Assembly: GCA_019750915.1 (NCBI GenBank)
Contig: JAIENY010000004.1
Span: 124,001 to 188,000 of the forward strand
Direction of reading: 5' to 3'
From: Xanthobacteraceae bacterium
GTDB taxonomy: Bacteria > Pseudomonadota > Alphaproteobacteria > Rhizobiales > Xanthobacteraceae
DNA: 64,000 bases
Shown here in pieces: positions 1 to 8,989 of the stretch. A program made the position numbers and the translations under genes. Each line of letters opens with the position of its first letter. The first letter of the stretch is position 1. A model generated the notes under the pieces. That model ran no database searches, was not told the origin of the DNA, and saw only the letters and a list, made by a program, of their open reading frames with translations.

Positions 1-521
1 CTGCTGGTGTTGACCCTTCTCAATTGATAACAGCCCGAGTTGTCGTAGGCGTAGTCATCACCGTAATAGCCGTCATCGTAGTAAGCGTCGTCATAGGGAT
101 ATCCGTCATAATATCCGTAATAGGGATAGCCCGCGCCCAACGCGAAGGCCGCGCCATATCCCCAATACCGGCCACGATGCCAGCCGTGATGATTCCAGTT
201 GCCGTTGTGAGCAAAACGCGCGGAATTGTTAAAACCGTTACGCGCCCCGACATTGGCGGAGGCAAAACTGCCGCGGATGGCGCCGCTGTTATTTCCCGCA
301 AATCCATGTCCACCACTGAAGCCTCCGCCCCGGGCGAAACCACCGCCACCTCCGAAATGAGCCCCGCCGCCTCCAAAATGCGCACCGCCACCACCGAAAT
401 GGGCTCCGCCGCCAAAATGCCCGCCGCCGCCGCCAAAGCCGCCGCGCGCAGACGCGATTTGCGGACTCAATGCCAGCGCTGCGGCGATCATGGCAGTTCC
501 GACCATAGTCTTGTTGAACAT
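1..521 (-). CDS. Gly/His/Tyr-rich secreted protein, C-terminus cut by window edge
   Basis: The frame opens with ATG at 521 behind a GGAGG-like site and stays open to the window edge, so the C-terminus is missing. Residues 1 to about 23 form a signal peptide ending near ASA-RGG. A low-complexity stretch of about 35 residues follows, with repeats of Gly runs separated by Ala-His-Phe. The later part is rich in Asn/His and then in Tyr/Gly/Asp. The last visible residues, GCYQLRRVNTS, match the end of small secreted proteins common in Bradyrhizobium relatives. No enzymatic role is known; export to the periplasm or cell surface is inferred from the signal peptide. The GC-rich repeats leave long open frames in the other phases, which are artefacts. 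Confidence 0.72.
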   Translation of the reverse strand, partial: MFNKTMVGTAMIAAALALSPQIASARGGFGGGGGHFGGGAHFGGGGAHFGGGGAHFGGGGGFARGGGFSGGHGFAGNNSGAIRGSFASANVGARNGFNNSARFAHNGNWNHHGWHRGRYWGYGAAFALGAGYPYYGYYDGYPYDDAYYDDGYYGDDYAYDNSGCYQLRRVNTS

Positions 522-665
522 CACACACCTCCACCTTCATTCATGCCGAGATAATGTGCCAAGCACCTTTTCTTTCCGGAATTTCAGAAAATAAACGCCC
601 AATCGACGTTTTGTGATCGTGGAACAGCGCGCTGAAACATTCAGCCAAAAAGGCGAGCGCTGCGT

Positions 666-2204
666 TCAACTCATCCGGCTTCTCGAAGAACCGAAGTTCG
701 GCGACACGACATTGTGGTGACGAACAGTGTTGCGTCCATCATCCTTCGCACAATAGAGGGCCAGATCGGCGTTACCGACAAGGGTTGCCTTAGCAAGCCC
801 CATCCGTGGGAAAACGGTTGCGGTGCCGATACTGACTGTCAGCGTTTTGTGTTCATTGCCAGTATGATCGATACCAAGTTCGCAGACGCCGCTGCAGATC
901 TCAGCCGCGATACGTTCGACCCCGGATTGGTCGGTATCGGGTAACAGAACGGCGAATTCTTCCCCACCGTAACGAGCAGCAATATCATCTAGACGCTTCA
1001 CCGCGCCGCTGATGACCGATGCCACAGCCGAGAGTACGCGATCGCCCGCCTGATGACCATAGGTGTCATTATACGTCTTGAAGTGATCGACATCGATCAT
1101 CAGCAAGGAAAGCGGTTTTCCGGCACGCATTGTCCGGGCCCAATTCCGTGACAGTTCCTCGTCGAACCAGCGGCGGTTGGCGAGTTTTGTCAGGCCATCG
1201 GTCCGCGCCATTTGCTCGGCGGCCCGTTCCGCGGTGGCGCGGCGGCGAAGTTCGGATTCCAGCAACCACACCAGCGCCAAAACACCTCCCGCCATGATGG
1301 CAAAGACGGCGCTCAGCACGAGAGTCTTGACGACCCAAGGCCGGATGATGCGAGCGGTGGGAACGCCGACTACAATAACCAGCGGCAAGTCTCCGATTTT
1401 CTGGAACGCATAAAGGCGTGGCACTCCATCCATTGAACGATCGCTGACGATGGATCCTCTGGCTTTCTGAGAGAGCGGTACTAACGCGGGAGCGGAACGC
1501 CAGTCGGCTCCGCTGTCAGCGACGATGGCCCTGTTGTGAGCGACCAACACGCCGTCGCTTCTTAACAAGACGATCGATCCCTGCGGTCCCATCGAAACTT
1601 TATCGAACAATCCTTCGAAATATTTGATTTTGATCGAACCCGATACAAGCCCTCCGAAACTTCCGTCGGGCTTGCTGATGCGGCGACTGACCGAGATTGT
1701 TCGCGCATCGCCGCGCTGACGCGAATGACCGGGTCGGCTGACAAAAAGTCCGATGTCATAAGCGGCGTCATGATGCGCGACAAAATAATCGCTGCCTGAG
1801 AAATTTTCCGGTTGAGGATTCAACGACAACGAATCCATGGTGACATCGCCTTTTGCATCCAAGACGAGAATCGAACCGAGACCCGGTGCCGTGGCCGATC
1901 TGTCGAACAGGATTTTCTGGCGCAGACCGGGTTCCTGATAAAGGATGTCAGGATCGGTCACGCCCTCAACGACCGATTGCAGCGAAAGATCGTACAGTTC
2001 GATGTTACGCGCGATATCCTGAGCGGTCAGAGCGGCGACATTGGTCGCGACCTGCTCGTTTACCGTCACTGCGGTGCGATAAAAATCGTAATCGATGACC
2101 GCAAAAACACAAAGCAGCAAGGCAAGTCCAAACGCCGTCGCCGACCAGATAAAGCGGCGACTCGATCGCGTCAGCACAGACTGCAGAGACTCAATGAATG
2201 ACAT
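666..2204 (-). CDS. Membrane diguanylate cyclase with periplasmic Cache sensor
   Basis: This 512-residue protein should make cyclic di-GMP from two GTP in response to an external signal. A first membrane segment lies at about residues 18-38. A periplasmic region of about 240 residues with a dCache-like pattern follows, then a second membrane segment near 290-315. The C-terminal GGDEF domain has the active signature GGEEF. An RLDD sequence sits five residues before it and fits the RxxD inhibitory I-site, so product inhibition is likely. There is no EAL or HD-GYP domain. The ligand cannot be read from the sequence. The gene stands alone, 141 bp upstream of the end of aroC. Confidence 0.9.
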   Translation of the reverse strand: MSFIESLQSVLTRSSRRFIWSATAFGLALLLCVFAVIDYDFYRTAVTVNEQVATNVAALTAQDIARNIELYDLSLQSVVEGVTDPDILYQEPGLRQKILFDRSATAPGLGSILVLDAKGDVTMDSLSLNPQPENFSGSDYFVAHHDAAYDIGLFVSRPGHSRQRGDARTISVSRRISKPDGSFGGLVSGSIKIKYFEGLFDKVSMGPQGSIVLLRSDGVLVAHNRAIVADSGADWRSAPALVPLSQKARGSIVSDRSMDGVPRLYAFQKIGDLPLVIVVGVPTARIIRPWVVKTLVLSAVFAIMAGGVLALVWLLESELRRRATAERAAEQMARTDGLTKLANRRWFDEELSRNWARTMRAGKPLSLLMIDVDHFKTYNDTYGHQAGDRVLSAVASVISGAVKRLDDIAARYGGEEFAVLLPDTDQSGVERIAAEICSGVCELGIDHTGNEHKTLTVSIGTATVFPRMGLAKATLVGNADLALYCAKDDGRNTVRHHNVVSPNFGSSRSRMS

Positions 2205-2345
2205 TTTGGGTCGCTTTAATAACGACCCAACCTCGCCTCGATTGACTAATTCGTTGTCAACCGACGGCGGATATAAAAACGTTCCCGTGAGTTTCCTTAA
2301 CGAAACGTCGACGGCTGCGATTCAGATCGACCGATCGGGAACTGT

Positions 2346-3425
2346 TCAACCGATCTGACCGCGATGACGCAGGAAATGATCCGCGAGTACACAGGCGACC
2401 ATTGCCTCTCCCACCGGAACAGCGCGGATACCGACGCAGGGATCGTGCCTCCCTTTGGTCATAATATCCGTCTCTGCCCCGGAACGATCGATCGTCCTGC
2501 GCGGCGTGAGGATCGACGACGTAGGTTTCACGGCGAAACGCGCGACCACGGCTTGTCCTGTCGAGATACCGCCCAGAACGCCGCCTGCATGATTTGAAAG
2601 AAACACCGGGCCATGATTGCCCATTCGCATCTCATCGGCGTTATCTTCGCCGTGCAACTCTGCCGCGTGAAAGCCGGCTCCAATCTCGACGCCCTTCACC
2701 GCGTTGATGCTCATCAGCGCGCTGGCCAGGTCACTATCGAGCTTGCCATAGATCGGCGCACCCCATCCCGCCGGAACACCATCTGCGACAACTTCGACCA
2801 CCGCTCCGATCGATGAACCCCTTTTGCGGATGTCGTCGAGATAATCCGCGAAGAACGATGCCTTGGCTTTATCCGGGCAGAAGAAAGGATTGCGGTCCAC
2901 TTCGTCCCAATCCCAATTGGCACGGTCGATCTTGTGTGGTCCCATCTGCACCAGCGCGGCGCGAATAGTAACGTCCGGAATGACCTTGCGCGCGACAGCA
3001 CCCGCAGCAACACGGGCGGCCGTCTCGCGTGCGGACGAGCGTCCGCCGCCCCGAAAATCGCGCAGGCCGTACTTTGCCTCGTAGGTGTAATCGGCGTGAC
3101 CCGGACGATATTTGTCCTTGATCTCCGAATAATCCTTCGATCGCTGGTCGGTGTTCTCGATCACCAGCGCGATCGGTGTGCCGGTGGTCAGCTGACCTGC
3201 CTCGGTGTCCATCACACCGGACAGAATCTGGACCTGATCGGCTTCCTGCCGCTGCGTTGTGAACCGCGACTGGCCGGGCCGGCGGCGATCGAGATCGCGC
3301 TGGATTTCCTCAACGGCCAGCGGGATCTTCGAGGGGCACCCATCGACCACGCAGCCGATCGCAACCCCGTGGCTCTCGCCGAAGGTCGTGACGCGAAACA
3401 TGTGGCCGAAGGTGTTGAAGGACAT
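2346..3425 (-). CDS. aroC: Chorismate synthase
   Basis: AroC catalyses the last shikimate-pathway step, converting 5-enolpyruvylshikimate-3-phosphate to chorismate with reduced FMN. The 359-residue length is normal for the family. Signatures are the N-terminal FGESHG, the RRPGQS stretch, [14 protein letters not shown], and the [16 protein letters not shown] segment that contacts FMN. The ATG at 3425 gives the standard [20 protein letters not shown] beginning. It lies on the same strand as the downstream diguanylate cyclase, with 141 bp between them. It is an ordinary core gene. Confidence 0.97.
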   Translation of the reverse strand: MSFNTFGHMFRVTTFGESHGVAIGCVVDGCPSKIPLAVEEIQRDLDRRRPGQSRFTTQRQEADQVQILSGVMDTEAGQLTTGTPIALVIENTDQRSKDYSEIKDKYRPGHADYTYEAKYGLRDFRGGGRSSARETAARVAAGAVARKVIPDVTIRAALVQMGPHKIDRANWDWDEVDRNPFFCPDKAKASFFADYLDDIRKRGSSIGAVVEVVADGVPAGWGAPIYGKLDSDLASALMSINAVKGVEIGAGFHAAELHGEDNADEMRMGNHGPVFLSNHAGGVLGGISTGQAVVARFAVKPTSSILTPRRTIDRSGAETDIMTKGRHDPCVGIRAVPVGEAMVACVLADHFLRHRGQIG

Positions 3426-3517
3426 GCCCTGCTCTGCCGAAAGGAGAGTAAAAACTGACCTGTCGTAACGCGCGGGACCGCAAGCGTCAAATGCACTAGC
3501 GCGGAGAAATGCCCGCC

Positions 3518-4117
3518 TTAACTATGTTTTTCGACCCTGCCGTCGCTGAAGACGTAGATCACGCCCTGCTCGATAAAAATATCCACCGCGCGGACCGGCG
3601 TCTCGGCATCAAGCGCCACCATCAGCGCACGGCACGACCCGCCGTGCGATACACACACCGTGTCTTGCAGCAGCGAGTCGTACCAGTCGCGCATTCGCAA
3701 GGTCACGGAGGCATAGCTCTCGCCACCCGGCGGAGGCACGCCCCATTTATCCACTTCGCGCCTCGCAAAATGCTCGGGATGCGACTGCTCCATCTGGACC
3801 AGTGTGGAGCCCTCCCAGTGGCCATAGCCGACTTCCCGCAAACGGTCATCAAGCTGGTAGCCATGCGGCGGAACACCGAGCGCGCCGCGCAGCAACTCCA
3901 TCGTGTGCCGTGCCCGTCCAAGCGGCGAAGACACGAACGGGATTTTTGCCGGATCGTGACTATCCGCAGCAAGAATGTCGGCCAGCAACTCGCCCGAGCG
4001 CACCGCCTGCCCCTTGCCGCGCTCATTGAGCGGAATATCCTGCGTGCCCTGGAAGCGGCCCGCCGCATTCCATTCGGTCTGGCCGTGACGGACGAAATAA
4101 ACTTTTGGGCTTGCCAT
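3518..4117 (-). CDS. Histidine phosphatase family protein (phosphoglycerate mutase-like)
   Basis: This 199-residue protein has the branch-1 histidine phosphatase fold. The catalytic motif is RHGQTEW at about residues 10-16, with the nucleophile His in it. A second catalytic His sits in the VSHGGS motif of the C-terminal half. The family removes phosphate from small molecules, and the true substrate is not readable here. It starts 12 bp after the fabI stop on the same strand, so the two are probably cotranscribed. A cobC-like or GpmB-like annotation is possible but not supported further. Confidence 0.88.
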   Translation of the reverse strand: MASPKVYFVRHGQTEWNAAGRFQGTQDIPLNERGKGQAVRSGELLADILAADSHDPAKIPFVSSPLGRARHTMELLRGALGVPPHGYQLDDRLREVGYGHWEGSTLVQMEQSHPEHFARREVDKWGVPPPGGESYASVTLRMRDWYDSLLQDTVCVSHGGSCRALMVALDAETPVRAVDIFIEQGVIYVFSDGRVEKHS

Positions 4118-4129
4118 TGAATTTGCGAC

Positions 4130-4948
4130 CTAGTCGCCGCCCAGCGAGATATCCGGCGCATCGGGCCGCTTCATGCCGAGCACATGATAGCCGCAGTCTA
4201 CGTGATGAACTTCGCCGGTTACGGCGCGACCGAGATCGGACAACAGGTACATGGCGCTGTCGCCGACTTCTTCCTGCGTCACAGTTCGCCGCAGCGGCGC
4301 GTTGTACTCGTTCCATTTGAGAATGTAGCGGAAATCGCCGATGCCGGATGCCGCCAGCGTTTTGATCGGTCCGGCCGAAATCGCGTTGACGCGGATATTC
4401 TTCTCGCCAAGGTCGGCGGCGAGATAACGCACGCTGGCTTCCAGCGCGGCCTTGGCGACGCCCATCACGTTGTAATGCGGCATCCATTTCTCGGCGCCGT
4501 AATAAGACAGCGTGAGGATCGAGCCACCCTCGCTCATCAGATGCTCCGCGCGCTGCGCGATGGCGGTCAGCGAATAGCAGGAGATCAGCATCGACCGGGT
4601 GAAATTCGCCTCGCTGGTGTCGAGATAGCGCCCGTCGAGTTCGTCCTTGTCGGAAAAGGCAATGGCATGAACAACGAAATCGATCTTGCCCCACCGCGCC
4701 TTCGCTTCGGCGAACACAGCGTCAATGGTCGCCGGATTGGTGACATCGCAGTGTCCCAGGGTGATCGCGCCCAATTCCTTGGCCAGCGGCTCGACCCGCT
4801 TTTTCAACGCATCGCCCTGCCAGGTCAGCGCCAGTTCGGCACCCTGATCGCGGCAGGATTTCGCGATACCGTAGGCAATCGAACGACTGTTCGCGACCCC
4901 GAGAATCACCCCGCGCTTGCCACGCATCAGGCCAAGATTATCCGCCAT
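4130..4948 (-). CDS. fabI: Enoyl-[acyl-carrier-protein] reductase, NADH type
   Basis: FabI reduces trans-2-enoyl-ACP in the last step of each fatty-acid elongation cycle. The 272-residue length is typical. The N-terminus has the divergent FabI nucleotide-binding pattern GVANSRSIAYGIA. The catalytic Tyr and Lys lie in YYGAEKWMPHYNVMGVAKAA, and the C-terminal half has SAGPIKTLAASGI. It is the first gene of a short leftward unit with the histidine phosphatase. Its upstream region is shared with the divergent ECF sigma gene. Confidence 0.96.
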   Translation of the reverse strand: MADNLGLMRGKRGVILGVANSRSIAYGIAKSCRDQGAELALTWQGDALKKRVEPLAKELGAITLGHCDVTNPATIDAVFAEAKARWGKIDFVVHAIAFSDKDELDGRYLDTSEANFTRSMLISCYSLTAIAQRAEHLMSEGGSILTLSYYGAEKWMPHYNVMGVAKAALEASVRYLAADLGEKNIRVNAISAGPIKTLAASGIGDFRYILKWNEYNAPLRRTVTQEEVGDSAMYLLSDLGRAVTGEVHHVDCGYHVLGMKRPDAPDISLGGD

Positions 4949-5078
4949 GAAAGAAGTCCGTCTGAATAAAGGTCGCCCCTCTTGGCATAGCCAAAATGCC
5001 GGTTCAAGGCAGGAATCCGCCGTTTGTCAAAGCTTTGGGGCAGTTTCTGTTCATGATCAGCATGAGGTTTCTGGCGAG

Positions 5079-5108
5079 GGAATAACGAAGTTATTTCAGT
5101 GTTATAAC
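5079..5108. promoter_or_regulatory. Inverted repeats in the fabI/ECF-sigma divergent region
   Basis: A perfect 6-3-6 inverted repeat, AATAAC-GAA-GTTATT, lies at 5081-5095, and a perfect 8-bp palindrome GTTATAAC follows at 5101-5108. The block begins with GGGAATAAC, which resembles an ECF -35 element. No good -10 element is found at the expected 16-17 bp spacing. This could be an operator or part of an autoregulated promoter for the sigma factor. Its function is inferred only. Confidence 0.35.
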
Positions 5109-5156
5109 GTACGAGACGAATCTTCACGTTGAAACTGAACAAACCGCCCGGCCGCC

Positions 5157-5642
5157 ATGACGGATTTTCGAGACAGCGTCGAGACCATGATCCCCGCGCT
5201 GCGCCGTTATGCCCGTGCGCTGACGCGGGATGTCGACCTCGCCGACGACCTCGTTCAGGATACTTTGGTCCGCGCGCTCCGCTCTGAAAAGCTGTTTTTG
5301 GGGGGTGACCTGCGCGCATGGCTCTATACGATCCTGACCAATCTCAATCGCAACCGCCGCCGTTCGCTGGCCCGACGGCCGATCATCACGGAGCTTCAGG
5401 ATATGCCCGAACCAAGTGGCACCGAGGCGGAGAGCCGGGACATCTCACGAGCGCTCGCGATCCTTCCCGACGACCAGCGATCCGTTCTCTTGCTCGTCGT
5501 ACTTGAGGGATTGAGCTATCGCGACGTCTCCGAGATTCAGGGTGTGCCGATTGGTACTGTGATGTCCCGTCTTGCGCGAGCGCGCGCGCAAGTCAAAGCC
5601 GCGCTGGATGGCGAACGCCCCGCACTTCGCCGCATCAAATGA
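5157..5642 (+). CDS. ECF-family RNA polymerase sigma factor
   Basis: This 161-residue protein has only sigma regions 2 and 4, as in ECF sigma factors. Region 2 carries DLADDLVQDTLVRALR and WLYTILTNLNRNRRR. Region 4 carries ILPDDQRSVLLLVVLEGLSYRDVSEIQGVPIGTVMSRLARAR, a clear helix-turn-helix. It should redirect RNA polymerase to stress promoters. The gene starts an apparent two-gene unit with its probable anti-sigma factor, which begins 28 bp downstream. The ECF subgroup and the signal cannot be settled by eye. Confidence 0.93.
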   Translation: MTDFRDSVETMIPALRRYARALTRDVDLADDLVQDTLVRALRSEKLFLGGDLRAWLYTILTNLNRNRRRSLARRPIITELQDMPEPSGTEAESRDISRALAILPDDQRSVLLLVVLEGLSYRDVSEIQGVPIGTVMSRLARARAQVKAALDGERPALRRIK

Positions 5643-5670
5643 CAATGCTTCTTTTTGAAAGAACGTAACG

Positions 5671-6441
5671 ATGTCTGACAAGAACATTCCCGTCACTGAA
5701 GATGAGCTTCACGCCTACGTCGATGGCGAACTGCCCGAAGAACGCCTGGCGGCTGTCGAAGCTTGGCTCCAGTCGCATCCTTCGGATGCCGAGCGTGTGG
5801 CGGCATGGCGCGCGATGAGCGATATGCTGCATGCCAAATATGATCGCGTCGCTGACGAGCCAGTGCCCTCCCGTCTCGATCTCGACAGGCTTGATCGTCG
5901 CCCGCAGCGATGGGCCTATATGGCGATTGCGGCCGCGTTGACCGCATTCGTCATGGGCGGCGGCGTTGGGTATGCGTTACGGAGCGTGACCGCCCCTGCC
6001 GTTGCTCTTGCCAGTGTGACAGGCGACGCGCTGGAAGCGCATAAACTTTACGTCGTCGATGTCCGCCACCCGGTCGAAATCACGGCAGATCAGCGTACGC
6101 ATTTGCAGCAGTGGCTGACAAACCGGTGTGGCTGGCAGGTCCGAGCTCCTGAACTGGACTCGCAGGGGTTGATCCTGATGGGAGGACGCCTGCTTCCCGG
6201 ACCGACGGGACCGGCGTCGTTCCTGATGTACCAGGCCTCGTCCGGCGACCGTTACACGATCTATGCATCGCGCACGAAGACGCAGAACAGCCAGATGCGA
6301 TATGCCGCCCAGGATGACGACGGCACATTGTATTGGGTGAACAATGGCGTCGCCTACGTCGTGACGGGCCCCACCGACAAGGACAAGCTCTCGGAAGTGG
6401 CAAAGACGGTCTACGACCAGAGCGAAACCGAAAAGCTTTGA
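5671..6441 (+). CDS. Membrane anti-sigma factor paired with the ECF sigma
   Basis: This is a 256-residue protein with a cytosolic anti-sigma head. The start VTEDELHAYVDGELPEERL is typical of this family. One membrane segment lies at about residues 92-112, followed by a periplasmic domain of about 140 residues. I do not see the zinc-binding HxxxCxxC motif. By family logic it holds the upstream sigma factor at the membrane until a signal releases it. Position directly behind the sigma gene supports the pairing. A terminator follows. Confidence 0.85.
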   Translation: MSDKNIPVTEDELHAYVDGELPEERLAAVEAWLQSHPSDAERVAAWRAMSDMLHAKYDRVADEPVPSRLDLDRLDRRPQRWAYMAIAAALTAFVMGGGVGYALRSVTAPAVALASVTGDALEAHKLYVVDVRHPVEITADQRTHLQQWLTNRCGWQVRAPELDSQGLILMGGRLLPGPTGPASFLMYQASSGDRYTIYASRTKTQNSQMRYAAQDDDGTLYWVNNGVAYVVTGPTDKDKLSEVAKTVYDQSETEKL

Positions 6442-6448
6442 AAGCGAT

Positions 6449-6473
6449 AAACCCGCCCCGCAAGGGCGGTTTT
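6449..6473. terminator. Bidirectional terminator between anti-sigma and PRC-barrel genes
   Basis: CCGCCC at 6453-6458 pairs with GGGCGG at 6464-6469 across a short loop. The stem is flanked by A residues on one side and TTTT on the other. It lies between two convergent genes and overlaps the PRC-barrel stop codon. Confidence 0.7.
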
Positions 6474-6822
6474 AATCGGCGACGGCACCGTAATAGTCAC
6501 TGACCTTGCCGCCCGCCGCGTCCCACTCCCGGCCTGGTTCGTATTTTGGCGCCTCCTTGATCCGATCAACCGGGATCATGATCTGGTAGCCGCCAAGATC
6601 GGGATTGTATTTCAATGCCGGCCAAGGGATCGGATAATGCTCGTCCCCGATGCCGAGAAAGCCACCGCTGCTCATCACCGCAAAAGATACGCGCCCGCTG
6701 ATCTTCTCGATCATCAGGCAGGCGATGGTGCCAATTTTCTGTCCGTCCGCATCGAATACCGCCGTGCCGTGGACACGGTCGGTCCCGATCAGCGTTGAAG
6801 TCGAATGCAATTCTGTAGGCAT
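6472..6822 (-). CDS. PRC-barrel domain protein
   Basis: I choose the internal ATG at 6822 (MPTELHSTSTLIG) because AGGGAAG lies just upstream; an open frame extends to 6867 but lacks a ribosome site. The 116-residue product has one PRC-barrel domain, with GTAVFDADGQKIGTIACLMI and the FLGIGDEHYPIPWPALKYN segment. Such stand-alone rhizobial PRC-barrel proteins are small and soluble, and their roles are poorly known; some are stress-linked. It is convergent with the anti-sigma gene. Confidence 0.82.
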   Translation of the reverse strand: MPTELHSTSTLIGTDRVHGTAVFDADGQKIGTIACLMIEKISGRVSFAVMSSGGFLGIGDEHYPIPWPALKYNPDLGGYQIMIPVDRIKEAPKYEPGREWDAAGGKVSDYYGAVAD

Positions 6823-6922
6823 CTGTTTCTTCCCTATCTCGTAAGGAGAAACGTGGCCATGCGGCAAAGTTCCGCAAGAATGTAGACCGTTTTACATACG
6901 GGAGGAGCGGTTACCGCAAAAT

Positions 6923-7095
6923 TCAAGCGTATTGAGCGATGCCGTTACCGAGTGACCAATCTCTTTCGCGACCTCGATGACGCTCACGAACACGTCCTCG
7001 GCCCTGACACCGGGATTTTCGCCGAGCAGTTCCGCTGTTCGCCGGTACAGCACTTTCTTCTGCTCCACTGTACGGGTGTTATTCGCAGAAGCCCT
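6923..7095 (-). pseudogene. Truncated and frameshifted tautomerase-family gene
   Basis: Read leftwards, the frame gives RTVEQKKVLYRRTAELLGEN, then PGVRAEDVFVSVIEVAKE, which is the C-terminal half of a tautomerase-superfamily protein of about 130 residues. After VAKE one base is missing near 6959-6960. Restoring it gives the usual ending (N)WSLGNGIAQYA and a stop at 6923-6925. The N-terminal half, including the catalytic Pro after the start Met, is absent. The preserved reading stops near 7081-7100, where a LysR remnant on the other strand begins. It is a decayed gene. Confidence 0.75.
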
Positions 7096-7388
7096 GCGGT
7101 GTCCGGGCGCTGGCTGAACGATTACTCGATGCCGCAGGCGTGCCCCAGACGGAAATTTTTGTCGGTGGCGGCGTTGCGGCGGTCGCCGCAGCCGTTATGG
7201 CAGGGCTCGGTGGTCGCCGCATGGCCCCGCGCATGGTGCCGTTTGGGGCGGTCGATGTTGGCCCGAGACTTGGGCTTCCGGATTTACCGCGCCTGCCGGT
7301 TCTGCTTCACAAAAGAGGCAAGGATGGGCGGCCGCGCGATGCGCTCGCAGCGCTTTCGGCTACCTTCAGAAACGCTGCGCGAAGCTAG
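7095..7388 (+). pseudogene. C-terminal remnant of a LysR-type regulator
   Basis: The open frame from about 7095 reads VRALAERLLDAAGVPQTEIF and continues through a Gly/Ala-rich segment to LGLPDLPRLPVLLHKRGKDG and a stop at 7386-7388. This matches the last third of the effector-binding domain of LysR-type regulators. The helix-turn-helix half is missing, and no start codon with a ribosome site suits the fragment. It faces away from the truncated tautomerase gene, the usual layout of a regulator and its target. Confidence 0.7.
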
Positions 7389-7474
7389 CCGGCCTCGCAG
7401 CCAAACGTGCGCTCAAAAAGTACACGGCGCCGTGTGGGAGACCATGGCCGTCTTAGAATTGCGGCGTTTTCGGA

Positions 7475-8380
7475 CTATGGTGTTTTGGTCTTGGGATAGG
7501 TCGCCGCAAGATTTGGCGACGGCATGGAAACCTTCGTGGCCAGCCCAAGCAACATCAGCAGCTGGATCGTATTCCACGACAGATCGATCTCCCACCACTT
7601 GTGGCCGTGGCGCGCCGATGTCGGATCGGCGTGGTGGTTGTTATGCCAGCCCTCGCCCCACGCAAGCAGGCCGATCAACGGATTATTTCGGCTGTCATCC
7701 GGCGTGTTGTAGGAGCGATAGCCCCAAATATGAGTAACCGAATTAACAGCCCAGGTCGAATGCCAGACCACGACGGTGCGCAACGGACCGCCCCAGATGA
7801 ACAGGCTCGAGCCGAACTGAAACGCTTCGATAAACGAGCCGCCACGAACCAGGATATACCCAAAACCCGCGAAGAAAAACGCAAGCCTCACCTTCATCCA
7901 GTTCTTGCGGCGCTCAAGCTTTGCATAAAGCGGATCGCGCAACAGATCGCGGGCGTAGCGATCCGTCATCGGGCCCGGCTTCATGTCCGGCGCTCGCACC
8001 AGCAACCACTCAAAATGCGCCCACAGAAATCCCTTGATCGGCGAATGCGGATCGGGCTCTTCATCCGCATAGTGATGATGTCGGCGATGGATCGCGACCC
8101 AGAACGCGGGCGAAAATTGCAAACATGAGGTGCCAAGGATCGCCAGTGTATGTTCCAACCAAAGCGGGCAGGAAAATGCACGGTGTGTCAGCAGCCGATG
8201 AAAACCGATATTGATCCCGAGAACGCCAAAAATATAAAGGCCGAGCGTGAAGATGACGACGCCGGTCCAGCTGAAATACCATGGAAGCAAAGCCAGAAGT
8301 GCCAAAGCGTGCACGGCAATAAAGCCGACGAGCGTATCTGTCTTCAACTTCAGGCGTTCTGACATACTTTGCGGTATCAT
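7475..8380 (-). CDS. Membrane acyl-CoA/fatty-acid desaturase
   Basis: This 301-residue membrane protein has the three His boxes of di-iron fatty-acid desaturases: HRLLTH, HRRHHH and HNNHH. Several hydrophobic segments surround them. It resembles delta-9 acyl-CoA desaturases and should introduce a double bond into C16-C18 chains, increasing membrane fluidity. Two Met codons, at 8380 and 8365, are possible starts and neither has a strong ribosome site. It lies divergent from the cold-shock gene, which would suit a temperature-linked role, though no shared site proves that. Confidence 0.9.
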   Translation of the reverse strand: MIPQSMSERLKLKTDTLVGFIAVHALALLALLPWYFSWTGVVIFTLGLYIFGVLGINIGFHRLLTHRAFSCPLWLEHTLAILGTSCLQFSPAFWVAIHRRHHHYADEEPDPHSPIKGFLWAHFEWLLVRAPDMKPGPMTDRYARDLLRDPLYAKLERRKNWMKVRLAFFFAGFGYILVRGGSFIEAFQFGSSLFIWGGPLRTVVVWHSTWAVNSVTHIWGYRSYNTPDDSRNNPLIGLLAWGEGWHNNHHADPTSARHGHKWWEIDLSWNTIQLLMLLGLATKVSMPSPNLAATYPKTKTP

Positions 8381-8531
8381 TTATGCACCGCAATAGCCAC
8401 CCGCTCAGGCTTAAACATCGATAGTTTTTAGTCATTTTAGATTAAATGACAGCCTGCGAAAGACCATTGGACGCAGGCGACAAATACCCCACGATTAACG
8501 CCTTGCGTTTTATTTTCCCCCGGTATTATAG

Positions 8532-8549
8532 TGATCGAATATTCGATCA
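8532..8549. promoter_or_regulatory. Perfect 18-bp palindrome at the probable cspA start site
   Basis: The sequence TGATCGAATATTCGATCA reads the same on both strands. It begins three bases after a TATTAT element (8524-8529), which has TTGCGT at 8503-8508 as a weak -35. The palindrome therefore spans the likely transcription start, about 120 bp before the cspA ATG. It could be a repressor operator or a 5' UTR hairpin. Confidence 0.5.
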
Positions 8550-8662
8550 ATGGCATTGCTTTGTAAAAGCGCCCTCCGGGATTTTTCCAAAACATAGCTG
8601 AAATTGAATTTCGGATCGCGCATTGGCGCGACAGTGACTAAGCGCGTCTGGAGAAAGCGAAA

Positions 8663-8872
8663 ATGGCGAACGGTGTTGTTAAGTGGTTCAACGGCCAAAA
8701 GGGGTTTGGCTTCATTCAACCTGAAGACGGCAGCAAAGATGTGTTTGTGCACATCAGTGCGGTCGAGCGCGCCGGTCTTTCGAATCTGGCGGAAGGTCAG
8801 CGAGTGTCCTTCGAACTGAAGGAAGACAAGATGCGCGGCAAGAGCAGCGCGGAAAATCTGTCGCTGCTCTGA
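8663..8872 (+). CDS. Cold-shock protein, CspA family
   Basis: This 69-residue single cold-shock domain begins [20 protein letters not shown] and carries RNP1 (KGFGFI) and RNP2 (VFVHISAVE). Such proteins bind single-stranded RNA or DNA and melt RNA secondary structure. The predicted 5' leader is long, about 120 bp, as is usual for cold-shock mRNAs. A strong terminator lies 80 bp downstream. The paralogue number cannot be assigned. Confidence 0.96.
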   Translation: MANGVVKWFNGQKGFGFIQPEDGSKDVFVHISAVERAGLSNLAEGQRVSFELKEDKMRGKSSAENLSLL

Positions 8873-8953
8873 GTCCGGTAGCATTTGGGCTCTTGGCGGA
8901 CGCCCTCAGATCGCGACACATGTCGTTATCACGGATGTACTGAAACGACGGGT

Positions 8954-8982
8954 AAGCCTCATCAGAAATGGTGAGGCTTTTT
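8954..8982 (+). terminator. Rho-independent terminator after cspA
   Basis: AAGCCTCA pairs with TGAGGCTT across a loop of about ten bases and is followed by a run of T at 8978-8982. It ends the cspA transcript just before the convergent gene at 8990. Confidence 0.8.
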
Positions 8983-8989
8983 GCGGTGT

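Noticed and set aside
20-554. Three overlapping open frames at the left edge
   Set aside because: They are other phases of the Gly-rich secreted protein; only the frame starting at 521 has a signal peptide and ribosome site.
6952-7737. 261-codon rightward open frame
   Set aside because: It runs across the pseudogene scar and antisense to the desaturase, with no family resemblance and odd Cys/Trp/Arg composition.
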